A stretch of 64,000 nt of DNA from an uncultured Lachnospiraceae bacterium (GTDB lineage Bacteria; Bacillota; Clostridia; Lachnospirales; Lachnospiraceae). The stretch is from the NCBI GenBank assembly GCA_947624875.1, contig CANQMA010000003.1, positions 1 through 64,000 of the forward strand, written 5' to 3'. Position numbers and translations under genes: made by a program. The notes under the pieces are model-generated. The model did not search any database. It worked only from the letters and a program-made list of their open reading frames with translations, and was not told where the DNA came from. This document shows positions 1 to 8,592 of the stretch, piece by piece. Position 1 is the stretch's first letter, and each line of letters opens with the position of its first letter.

Positions 1-234
1 AATAAAAAATTTGTTACTTATGTTAGAGATGATTGTTCGCATGGTTATGGGAACAAGGAAAAACTATCCGATTTATTGAATCGATTTGAGTTAGAGGAGC
101 GTTCCATTAGTGATGGGCGAATAGAGGATATAATTTGCAAAGATTATGATTACGAAAAGGTAAATAGAATAATTTTGGAAGAAAGAAATAAGAGTTTGGC
201 CTACATAAAAAAGATAATTGAGGAGACCGAATAA
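1..234 (+). CDS. C-terminal end of a polysaccharide pyruvyl transferase-like protein (partial, truncated by window start)
   Basis: Open frame from base 1 to TAA at 232-234: NKKFVTYVRDDCSHGYGNKEKLSDLLNRFELEERSISDGRIEDII...; resembles the tail of polysaccharide pyruvyl transferase family proteins. Fragment only. Confidence 0.5.
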   Translation, partial: NKKFVTYVRDDCSHGYGNKEKLSDLLNRFELEERSISDGRIEDIICKDYDYEKVNRIILEERNKSLAYIKKIIEETE

Positions 235-382
235 AAAGAATTGCAATTTTTGTGGGTGACTTGTAGGGTAGAGTCTGATTTATGAAGCAAAGTATTACGA
301 GAAGATAAGAAAATGTAATTTTAAGTTGTTTAAGTAAACTTTAGCGAATTATGAAAGTGGTTTACTAAGGAGATATTTAATC

Positions 383-411
383 TTGACAGATGTTCATGAC
401 GGATGTAAAAT
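383..411 (+). promoter_or_regulatory. sigma-A type promoter for the LicC/LicA-like gene
   Basis: TTGACA (383-388), 17-nt spacer, TAAAAT (406-411), about 30 nt before the start codon. Confidence 0.65.
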
Positions 412-440
412 AAAGACGTTTTGAACAAAGGGGTGAAAAA

Positions 441-2219
441 ATGTTAAAAAAAGATGAATTTTGTGTTTTGTATGCATTATATCAGGAAAAAGATACAACA
501 CAGAGAAACCTTGCAAAAAGAACTGGTTTTTCCTTAGGAAAAGTCAATGCGTTGTTAAATAAACTACATGAAAAAGGACAGATTTCTGAAAATTATATAG
601 TCACAGAAGTAGGAGAAAGAGAACTTCAATATCATAAAGTAGACAATGCAATTATCATGGCAGCGGGAATGTCCTCGCGTTTTGCCCCATTGTCTTATGA
701 AAAACCGAAAGGTCTTTTAATAGTAAAAGGAGAGCGTCTGATTGAGCGCCAGATTAGACAACTTCAAGAGGCTGGAATACAGGATATTACGGTCGTTGTC
801 GGATATATGAAAGAAAAGTTTTTTTATTTGCAGGATAAGTTTCATGTAGATATTGTAGTCAATGAAGATTACTATCGGTACAATAATCCATCAACCCTAA
901 TTCGTGTTTTGGACAAGTTAAAAAACACATATATCTGTTCTTCAGATAATTATTTTGTGGACAATGTCTTTGAACCCTATGTATATGATTCTTACTATTC
1001 AGCAGTTTGGAATGAAGAGGAGAGTGAAGAATACGGTCTGATTGTAGATAAAAAGGGAAAAATCAGAGGGATAGACCATAATCCGCAGAAGATGTGGATT
1101 ATGCTTGGACATGTATTTTTTTCAAAGGAGTTTTCAAAGAAATTTTCAGCAATACTGTTGAAAGAATACGAAAAGGAAAGCACTAGAAAAGAACTTTGGG
1201 AGGACTTGCTGGAACGTTATCTTGATCAATTGGATATTTATATGAGACCTTATGAATGCGATAAAGTCCTTGAGTTTGATTCGCTAGAAGAACTAAGAAA
1301 TTTTGATGACCGATATTTGGAAAACAGTGACTCACATATTTTTGAAAATATTTGTCGGATATTAAATTGCAGGGAAAGTGATATTTGCGGGATTACAGTG
1401 ATTAAGCAGGGACTTACGAATCTCTCTTTCCGATTTATGTGCAACGGAAAGCAGTATGTTTACCGCCATCCCGGAGTAGGAACAGATCAATATATTTCCC
1501 GCGAAAGTGAAGCCTTTTCAATGGATGTGGCAAAAAAACTTGGACTTGACAATACGATTATTCAAATGAGTGGTATAGAGGGGTGGAAGCTATCCCGATT
1601 TATTGAGAATGCCCGCTGTCTTGATTATCACAATGAGAGTGAGGTCAGACAGGCTCTTGGAATAATAAAAAAACTTCATGATGCGGCAATTCATTCGCAA
1701 TATGATTTTGACATTTGGAAACGGACGATTTCATTTATTGAACAAATTTCTAATAGTCATAAAAATTTTGAGGACTTTAACACATTGTACCATAAAATGT
1801 TGGAACTTTATGAACATACAAAGGAAGATCATGTACCATGGGTACTATGTCATTGTGATTGCTATAACCCTAACTTTTTACTTGATGATAATGATGAGAT
1901 GACACTGATTGATTGGGAATATTCCGGCAATGATGATCCGGCTAACGATTTGGGAACGTTTATTTGTTGTTCAGATTACACATATGAAGAAGCCCTGAAA
2001 ATATTTGATATTTATTATGGAAGAAAGCCGAGCAGTAAAGAACTTAGACATAATCTTGCTTACGTGGCAATTGCGTCTTATTATTGGTATGTCTGGGCGA
2101 TTTACCAGGAGTCGATAGGAAACATTGTAGGCGAGTATCTATTTATCTGGTATAAAAATGCAAAATTTTATTGGAAGAAGGCAATAGAACTATATTCAAT
2201 AGATAAAGAGAATACATAA
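441..2219 (+). CDS. Winged-helix + nucleotidyltransferase (LicC-like) + choline kinase/APH-like (LicA-like) fusion protein
   Basis: N-term HTH-like (TQRNLAKRTGFSLGKVNALLNKL), NTP-transferase motif (AIIMAAGMSSRFAPLSYEKPKGLL), C-term kinase motif (VLCHCDCYNPNFLLDDNDEMTLIDWEYSGNDDPANDLG). Confidence 0.85.
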   Translation: MLKKDEFCVLYALYQEKDTTQRNLAKRTGFSLGKVNALLNKLHEKGQISENYIVTEVGERELQYHKVDNAIIMAAGMSSRFAPLSYEKPKGLLIVKGERLIERQIRQLQEAGIQDITVVVGYMKEKFFYLQDKFHVDIVVNEDYYRYNNPSTLIRVLDKLKNTYICSSDNYFVDNVFEPYVYDSYYSAVWNEEESEEYGLIVDKKGKIRGIDHNPQKMWIMLGHVFFSKEFSKKFSAILLKEYEKESTRKELWEDLLERYLDQLDIYMRPYECDKVLEFDSLEELRNFDDRYLENSDSHIFENICRILNCRESDICGITVIKQGLTNLSFRFMCNGKQYVYRHPGVGTDQYISRESEAFSMDVAKKLGLDNTIIQMSGIEGWKLSRFIENARCLDYHNESEVRQALGIIKKLHDAAIHSQYDFDIWKRTISFIEQISNSHKNFEDFNTLYHKMLELYEHTKEDHVPWVLCHCDCYNPNFLLDDNDEMTLIDWEYSGNDDPANDLGTFICCSDYTYEEALKIFDIYYGRKPSSKELRHNLAYVAIASYYWYVWAIYQESIGNIVGEYLFIWYKNAKFYWKKAIELYSIDKENT

Positions 2220-2248
2220 ATGCAAAGAAAAAGAGAGGAGAAGGAAAA

Positions 2249-2437
2249 GTGAAAAAGGAACATGTTGACATTGGGGAACTGATTGATAAAGAAACAGAGC
2301 GCCGGCTTGCAATTATGGAATCGCCGGATTATGAATGGCCGCCAAAAGCCGGAAAGGGAGACGTGATTGCGATTATTATAATTATGCTGATTTGTCTTAT
2401 GCTGATTCTTGGTTGTGTATTGGAGGTGATTGTATGA
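2249..2437 (+). CDS. Small single-TM protein, possible accessory subunit of the downstream permease
   Basis: 62 aa; RBS GAGGAGAAGG; charged N-term, PDYEWPPKAGKGD, then one TM helix (VIAIIIIMLICLMLILGCVLEVIV); stop overlaps next start (ATGA). Confidence 0.75.
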   Translation: MKKEHVDIGELIDKETERRLAIMESPDYEWPPKAGKGDVIAIIIIMLICLMLILGCVLEVIV

Positions 2438-3864
2438 GTCGGTTAAAAAATGCAGATTATATTACACAGGAAACGATTACCGGTGTTGTGCCGATGTTAA
2501 AAAAAGACCGGCAGTATAATTTTTGGGATTTATTTCTTTCAACGAGTGGATTTGCAATAGCTACATGGTGTTATACACAGGGAGCATATGTTGCAGAGTT
2601 CCTTACATTTAAGCAGATGTTGATTAATATTTTCTGTTTTAATATTATTTGGATTCTGATAGAATGTATTCCGGTATTTTTCGGTGTGCGTTATGGGATT
2701 GATTTATGGGTATGGCTCCGTTCCGTTTTAGGGATTAAAGGTGTTGCAATTTTTGCCACTGTGATATCGCTGGCAAATTTTGGTTGGTATGCAGTTGATG
2801 CGCAATTATTTGCGTCATCTATGATAAACTTGTTTGGCAACTTTGGAGTTAGTCTGAATCCTTCCGTATGGGCGCCGATTTTAGGTGTTGGCTGCGTTAT
2901 CATAGGAACATTGATTGCACTGGGGGGGCCAGATGTTATCAAGTGGACGAGTCGTATTCTTGTTACGGCGCTTCTCATTGTCGGTGTTCTCGTTGTGGTT
3001 CTCTGTTTTACCGCAGTTCCTATCTCTGATATCGCTGCTGTAAGGCCAAATGTGCAGGGAAGCAAATTGGCAAACTTCATGCTTTCAGCGGAAGGAAATG
3101 TTGCGTTTGCGTTTTCATGGTCTACGCAGGCAATTGTAATGCCGCGTCTTTGTAGAACAGAACGTAAAGGTTACTGGGGAACGTCGATGGCATATGGTAT
3201 CGTGGCTCCGTTTTTTGTAGCTGCAGGTGGAGTGATGGCTCTCGCAATGTTTGTAAAATGTGGATATTATGAAAGTGACCCGACTACAATGCTTGCTACT
3301 CTTGCCGGCCCGGGATTTGCACTTCTGAGTCTTTTAATGGTTGCTTTTGCAAATATTGGAACTCAGGGAATTGGTTCGTATGTAAACTGCATGATTGTAA
3401 AGAGTGGATTGCCAAAGATCAGCTATCGTATCTTGGTGTTGATTGCGATGGTGTATGTAAGTCTGCTTACGGTATGGGGTTGGGTTATGGACAATTTTGG
3501 AACGTTTATTTCCCTTGCCGCTTACATTCAGGGACCGATTATCGGAATGACGATCGCGGATTATTTGTTGGTTAAGAAAAGAAAATTGTCTTTGAAATCA
3601 GTCTATTATATGAAAGGGCATGACGCTTACAAATTTACTCACGGATTTAATCTGGTAGGATTGGGCTGTATTGTCATATCCTTTGCAGCCTGTATGTTGT
3701 TTGTTTATAATCCGCTTTCAGGAGCGATTAAGAGCAGTCTGTTTTTGATTTTTACCGGTAGTGGATTTACGGCAGTATGTGGCGGCGTATTATATTGGCT
3801 TGCCAGCCTGACGCCTCTGCGCAAATATATGCTGCGTGACAGGGAAGATTTAGAGATTGTGTAA
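2434..3864 (+). CDS. NCS1 family (cytosine/purine/allantoin-type) permease
   Basis: ORF track starts at 2335, but ATG at 2434 overlaps the upstream stop (ATGA). Multi-TM; NFWDLFLSTSGFAIATWCYTQGAY and ADYLLVKKRKLSL are NCS1-like. Confidence 0.8.
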   Translation: MSRLKNADYITQETITGVVPMLKKDRQYNFWDLFLSTSGFAIATWCYTQGAYVAEFLTFKQMLINIFCFNIIWILIECIPVFFGVRYGIDLWVWLRSVLGIKGVAIFATVISLANFGWYAVDAQLFASSMINLFGNFGVSLNPSVWAPILGVGCVIIGTLIALGGPDVIKWTSRILVTALLIVGVLVVVLCFTAVPISDIAAVRPNVQGSKLANFMLSAEGNVAFAFSWSTQAIVMPRLCRTERKGYWGTSMAYGIVAPFFVAAGGVMALAMFVKCGYYESDPTTMLATLAGPGFALLSLLMVAFANIGTQGIGSYVNCMIVKSGLPKISYRILVLIAMVYVSLLTVWGWVMDNFGTFISLAAYIQGPIIGMTIADYLLVKKRKLSLKSVYYMKGHDAYKFTHGFNLVGLGCIVISFAACMLFVYNPLSGAIKSSLFLIFTGSGFTAVCGGVLYWLASLTPLRKYMLRDREDLEIV

Positions 3865-3917
3865 AATTAAAAAATTTATTGGAGCATGATAGCATGATAG
3901 CCAGATAAAAATTTTAT

Positions 3918-3946
3918 TTGCAATAATATTTTTTTAATGATATAAT
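3918..3946 (+). promoter_or_regulatory. Promoter upstream of tRNA-Leu
   Basis: TTGCAA (3918-3923), 17-nt spacer, TATAAT (3941-3946). Confidence 0.65.
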
Positions 3947-4025
3947 CTCAGTGTTGTGGAAGACGCGCACAGGCTCCACCACGGTAGCTCTCACCGTGTA
4001 AAAATGGAGGGCTTTCTATTTTTAA

Positions 4026-4106
4026 GCGGATATGGCGGAATTGGCAGACGCGCTAGATTTAGGTTCTAGTGTCTCAGACGTGCAGGTTCAACTCCTGTTA
4101 TCCGCA
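4026..4106 (+). tRNA. tRNA-Leu (anticodon TAG)
   Basis: Acceptor GCGGATA/TATCCGC, anticodon arm CTAGA-TTTAGGT-TCTAG, T arm GCAGGTTCAACTCCTGT; no encoded CCA. Confidence 0.95.
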
Positions 4107-4387
4107 TGTATTAGAGAGTTGCGAGTTGCCGCAGCTCTTTTTTATATAATAAGAAATCCCTATTATATAAAAATTCCCTACAAGAATCTTAGAGGCGCGG
4201 AAAGGTCATTATTCTTATGAATGCGCACCTCGCGGGAAGTGGCGCAAGCGATACTTTGTTCTCAAAAATAAAAAACATCTGCCCAAAATCCTAAAAATGC
4301 GATTGTTTAAAAAGTTGTTGGTCGCGCACAAAATATCGGTTATAATATAACCAGTTATCAAAAGGAATACAGTATCCGGAGGAAGAT

Positions 4388-5020
4388 ATGTCCCAAAAAA
4401 CAAAAATAAAAATCTGTGGTCTTACAAAACCTTTTGAGGCAGAATATCTGATTCAGAATCAGGTCGATTACGCCGGCATGGTGCTCTTTTTTGAAAAGAG
4501 CAGGAGAAATATCACAATTGCGCAGGCAGAAGAAATTATGAAACGGCTGGGGAACCGGATTGGGAAAGTGGCCGTTACGGTTTCGCCGACGCTCTCACAG
4601 GTGCAGCAGATTGAAAAAGCGGGGTTTGACATTATTCAGATTCATGGAGATGTCTGTACGGATATTTGGGAGCAGACGGAAATTCCGATATGGAAGGCAT
4701 TTAATGTAGAAGACTTGTCAAAGTTTTCCGCGTATCAGGAAAATCCGCGCGTAAAAGGTTATGTGTTTGACGCGGCGCGTCCGGGAAGCGGAGAAATTTT
4801 TGACTGGAAACTGTTGGATAAAATTCCGAAAGATGAAAAACTGCATTTTCTTGCCGGGGGACTTACGCCGGAAAATGTCGGGGCGGCAATTCATTATCTG
4901 TCGCCGGACGGCGTCGATGTTTCCTCTGCGGTCGAATATGAAAACCGGCAGGAAAAAGACCGGCAAAAGATTGACGCTTTTGTCGCCGGAGTGCGCAGGG
5001 CGGAAGAAAGCAGTTTATAG
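4388..5020 (+). CDS. trpF: Phosphoribosylanthranilate isomerase
   Basis: KIKICGLTKPFEAEYL..., ...FLAGGLTPENVGAAI...GVDVSSAVE are TrpF signatures. Confidence 0.93.
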   Translation: MSQKTKIKICGLTKPFEAEYLIQNQVDYAGMVLFFEKSRRNITIAQAEEIMKRLGNRIGKVAVTVSPTLSQVQQIEKAGFDIIQIHGDVCTDIWEQTEIPIWKAFNVEDLSKFSAYQENPRVKGYVFDAARPGSGEIFDWKLLDKIPKDEKLHFLAGGLTPENVGAAIHYLSPDGVDVSSAVEYENRQEKDRQKIDAFVAGVRRAEESSL

Positions 5021-5037
5021 CAGGGAAAGGGAAAATC

Positions 5038-5511
5038 ATGAATACAATCAGGAGAGCAGAAGAAAGAGATATTCCGGAAGTGATGGAGCTGCTGCATCAG
5101 GTGTGCATGGTACATCACAATGGCAGACCGGACTTGTTTAAGGGGCCTGCGACAAAATATACGCCGGAGCAGTTACAAGAGATTTTTTTAAATGACGACA
5201 CGCCGGTGTTTGTCTGCGCAGATGAAAAGGGGAAAATTCTCGGTTATGCATTTTGCATATTAAAACAGTTTCTGCAGGATAATATATTAACGGATATTAA
5301 AACGCTGTACATTGACGATTTGTGCGTCGATGAGCAGATGCGAGGAAACCATGTGGGAACATCGCTGTATGATTTCGTAATCTCTTATGCAAAGAGCATT
5401 GATTGTTATAATGTCACGTTAAATGTCTGGGCGCTGAATGAAAGCGCGCGGAAGTTTTATGAGAAATGCGGACTGGTTCCGCAAAAAATTGGAATGGAAA
5501 AAATTCTTTAA
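5038..5511 (+). CDS. GNAT family N-acetyltransferase
   Basis: IRRAEERDIPEVMELL...LYIDDLCVDEQMRGNHVGTSLYDFV...NVWALNESARKFYEKCGL. Confidence 0.9.
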   Translation: MNTIRRAEERDIPEVMELLHQVCMVHHNGRPDLFKGPATKYTPEQLQEIFLNDDTPVFVCADEKGKILGYAFCILKQFLQDNILTDIKTLYIDDLCVDEQMRGNHVGTSLYDFVISYAKSIDCYNVTLNVWALNESARKFYEKCGLVPQKIGMEKIL

Positions 5512-5526
5512 CCGAGGGAGCAGGAT

Positions 5527-6585
5527 ATGAATAATATGCACATTGCAATACCGACATTATTAAAGGTTGGGCAGGGAACGCTGAACCATATCGGGGAATA
5601 TTTGAATATTCAGGGCATTGAAAGCGTCAGTTTGTTTTTCGGTAATGATTTGATTGAACTGTTTGGACAGCAGGTAAAAGAATCCCTAGAAAAGTCTGAG
5701 ATTATGATTTTAGAAATGAAGGAACTTGATTCAACCGATATCAACGATATTATTTCTCTGGCATTTGCAATGGATATGAAAACGCAGGCGGTGGTCGGAA
5801 TTGGCGGCGGAAAAGTCATTGATGTCGCAAAGTATGCTGCCTACCTTCGTAAACTTCCGTTTATCAGTGTTCCGACATCTGCTTCGAGCGACGGCTTTTC
5901 CAGTGCAAGCGCATCTCTGATGGTTGACGGCAGAAGGACTTCCGTTCCGGCGCGGATGGCGGCAGGAATTATTATTGATACCGATGTTATTAAGAGCGCG
6001 CCAAAAAAATTTATCTATTCCGGAATTGGTGATCTGGTGTCAAAGATTACTTCGCTCTATGACTGGCTCTACGAGGACCGGCAGGGATATACCACACTCG
6101 ATGATTTTGCTTCGATGATTGCAAAAAAGGCAGTCAACAGTTTTGTCCGGACGCCTTTTGAAACCATTACCGACGATTTGTTTCTGCGCGAGCTGGTAAA
6201 CTCGCTTGCCATGAGCGGAATTGCAAATGAGATTGCCGGAAGCAGCGCGCCGACGAGTGGAAGCGAGCATCTGATCAGTCATGCGCTCGACAGAATTCTG
6301 GAGCAGCCGCAGCTTCATGGGGTGCAGGTCGGGATTGCCACGTATCTGATGAGCGTGGTTCAGGAGCATCGTTATAAGCGGGTAAACACAATATTTACGG
6401 ATACGGGATTCTGGGATTTCGTCAGTACGCTTGATTTGAATATTGAGGATTACGAAAAGGCGATTGATATGGCGCCGTCCATTAAGCCGTTCCGCCATCT
6501 CTATATTCACGAAGAAAAATATCGCAGGAGGGCAAAGAAAGTACTTTATCATGATGAAGTCATGGGGAAGGTTTTTCATCGATAA
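5527..6585 (+). CDS. sn-glycerol-1-phosphate dehydrogenase-like (iron-ADH superfamily)
   Basis: VVGIGGGKVIDVAKYAAYLRKLPFISVPTSASSDGFSSASASLMVDGRRTSVPARMAAGIIIDTDVI; SGSEHLISHALD metal-site region. Confidence 0.85.
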   Translation: MNNMHIAIPTLLKVGQGTLNHIGEYLNIQGIESVSLFFGNDLIELFGQQVKESLEKSEIMILEMKELDSTDINDIISLAFAMDMKTQAVVGIGGGKVIDVAKYAAYLRKLPFISVPTSASSDGFSSASASLMVDGRRTSVPARMAAGIIIDTDVIKSAPKKFIYSGIGDLVSKITSLYDWLYEDRQGYTTLDDFASMIAKKAVNSFVRTPFETITDDLFLRELVNSLAMSGIANEIAGSSAPTSGSEHLISHALDRILEQPQLHGVQVGIATYLMSVVQEHRYKRVNTIFTDTGFWDFVSTLDLNIEDYEKAIDMAPSIKPFRHLYIHEEKYRRRAKKVLYHDEVMGKVFHR

Positions 6586-6625
6586 GTGGAAATATTCAGC
6601 AGAAAAATAGAAAAAATCCCATGCC

Positions 6626-7072
6626 CTATTCCAGTCTGCTTAAATAACTGTTATGATATCGTTTATCATAAGTGACTTCTTTACCAAACCATGCAGGCGG
6701 AGTGAAAGATTCCGCCTGCTCTACGGAATCAAATTCTACTTCAACCAGAATAAGCCCGGCAAACCTGCCTTCAAAAATATCAAGTTCTGCTGTCAAACCA
6801 TCGTCTATTGGAATTAAATATCTGGTTTTTGTCAGCACATTTCCATCAGCTTTTTCTAACAGATGCGCATAACTTTTTCTGTTTAGCGCAAGATTGTATT
6901 CTTCCCGCGCCATCATGCCGCCGCCCTTGTAGGTCAGAATATAGGTATTGTCCTGTTTGCGAATCCGGAGTACCGGTGCGGTATTCAGATAGGCCTGTTC
7001 AATTCGGTGAAAAGAATATTGATTCAGATTTTCCGGCAGATTTTTTGGGATAAATTTTCTTTCTATTTCCAT
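6626..7072 (-). CDS. CYTH domain protein
   Basis: Likely start at internal Met: MEIERKFIPKNLPENLNQYSFHRIEQAYLN...; EIERKF is the CYTH signature. Confidence 0.85.
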   Translation of the reverse strand: MEIERKFIPKNLPENLNQYSFHRIEQAYLNTAPVLRIRKQDNTYILTYKGGGMMAREEYNLALNRKSYAHLLEKADGNVLTKTRYLIPIDDGLTAELDIFEGRFAGLILVEVEFDSVEQAESFTPPAWFGKEVTYDKRYHNSYLSRLE

Positions 7073-7276
7073 TGTTTTCAATCTCCTATGTACTTCTTCT
7101 ATTGTAAGAGGGGTTAAATAAAAATTCAAGACCGCAGGTCGCGGAAAAATGAAAAACGACCTCATATAAATAGTGGAAAAATGCAGAGTGAAGTATTATA
7201 ATTATATAAAATATATATAATTGAGGTGACAATATAAGATGCAAAAAGTGCAATATTTCAAAAAGGAGAATTTAAC

Positions 7277-7333
7277 ATGAAAACGGTATATGCATTTTTA
7301 GCAGATGGATTGCAGAGATTGGAGGAATTGTAA
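7277..7333 (+). pseudogene. 5' fragment of a DJ-1/PfpI-like gene (18 codons), acting as leader ORF
   Basis: MKTVYAFLADGLQRLEEL*; first 12 residues identical to the DJ-1-like protein at 9937 (MKTVYAFLADGL), with similar DNA including the RBS region; stop is 1 nt before the next ATG. Confidence 0.75.
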
Positions 7334-7334
7334 A

Positions 7335-8459
7335 ATGAAAGTTTGTATTGTTGGAGGAGGGCATATCGGAACCACACTGGCCTGTTATATTAAGCACACG
7401 AACCCTTCCATGTATGTTTCCATATTTACCCGGCGTCCGGAGAAATTTTCTTCGAGAATCAGATGCAACGATAAGGAAAAGAAAATTGAATATGACGTTA
7501 GTCTTAATTGTATCTCCGGAGATTCCTCAGTTGCAGCTAAAGATGCGGATATAGTATTTGTTGCGCTTCCGCACTTTGCGGTAGAAAAGGCGTTTCAAGA
7601 TATTGCGCCTTATGTATCGGAAAAAGCATTGATAGGAGTAATACCCGGAGGCGGAGGGTGTGAGTTTTATTTTGGAAAATACTTTACGACCAATCAGACG
7701 CTTTTTGGATTTCAAAGGGTTCCATTTATAGCGAGACTTGAAGTTTACGGATCAGAAACCAACTTGAAAAGTTGGAAGCCTTATAGTGTTGTAGGTACTC
7801 AAAAACAAAGCAGGATTGATGAAGTTTGTGAGCAAATCGAGTTATGTGGGTTAAAAACAAAGAAGGCGGCAAATTATTTATCGGTTGCTCTGACGCCTAC
7901 AAATCCGATTTTACATACTTCGAGACTATATGACTTATTTGGGTCATATAGTCGTGGTCATATCTTTTCAGAGAAATTTAAGTTTTATGCCGGCTGGACA
8001 GATAATGCTTCCCGTATTCTTTTTAGTATGGATGAAGAATTACATGAACTGTTATCAGTTATAACAGAATTGGATACAAGCGCCATACGCCCATTGGCGG
8101 AGCATTATGAGGCACCCACGATAGAATTGCTGACTAAGAAAATCAATTCTATCGCTGCGTTTCAGTCTATATATGCGCCTTTAAAGATGGAGAAAAATGG
8201 TTCAGGTTTTGTGGCAGATACAGATTCAAGAATGTTTACAGAGGATTTTCCATGGGGATTATTAGTGATGCGCTCTTATTGTGATTTGTTTGGCACAAAA
8301 GCACCTGTGATGGATCAGGTTTTAAGCTGGTATGCAGACTATATGGGATATGACTGGTATGTTGACGGAAAACTTGCAGGTGAGGATTTGAAGAATACTG
8401 GAATCCCACAGCAATATGGAATCAAAACAAAAAAGGAACTGCTGGAGTATTACCTGTAA
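7335..8459 (+). CDS. NAD/NADP octopine/nopaline (opine) dehydrogenase-like protein
   Basis: MKVCIVGGGHIGTTLACYIKHTNPSMYVSIFTRRPEKF Rossmann start; C-terminal opine dehydrogenase-like region (TPTNPILHTSRLYDLFG). RBS TTGGAGGAATTG lies inside the leader ORF. Confidence 0.75.
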   Translation: MKVCIVGGGHIGTTLACYIKHTNPSMYVSIFTRRPEKFSSRIRCNDKEKKIEYDVSLNCISGDSSVAAKDADIVFVALPHFAVEKAFQDIAPYVSEKALIGVIPGGGGCEFYFGKYFTTNQTLFGFQRVPFIARLEVYGSETNLKSWKPYSVVGTQKQSRIDEVCEQIELCGLKTKKAANYLSVALTPTNPILHTSRLYDLFGSYSRGHIFSEKFKFYAGWTDNASRILFSMDEELHELLSVITELDTSAIRPLAEHYEAPTIELLTKKINSIAAFQSIYAPLKMEKNGSGFVADTDSRMFTEDFPWGLLVMRSYCDLFGTKAPVMDQVLSWYADYMGYDWYVDGKLAGEDLKNTGIPQQYGIKTKKELLEYYL

Positions 8460-8540
8460 GATTTCACCGGCACATCAATTGTAACGCTGCATACAGTGAT
8501 TCATCTTACACATATGTATGTTTGGACTTCATGTGGCATA

Positions 8541-8592
8541 ATATTTTGGGGAAAACCATATATAGAATAAAGTTTTCCCCAAAATATTTTTT
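8541..8592. terminator. Bidirectional rho-independent terminator
   Basis: ATATTTTGGGGAAAAC...GTTTTCCCCAAAATAT then T-run, between convergent genes. Confidence 0.85.

Noticed and set aside
2335-2433. N-terminal extension of the NCS1 permease in the ORF track
   Set aside because: Overlaps the coupled 62-aa peptide; ATG at 2434 in ATGA context is the better start.
4032-4220. 62-aa ORF from track
   Set aside because: Overlaps the tRNA-Leu gene.
4761-5141. 126-aa ORF
   Set aside because: Out-of-frame overlap with trpF and GNAT; composition typical of a spurious frame.
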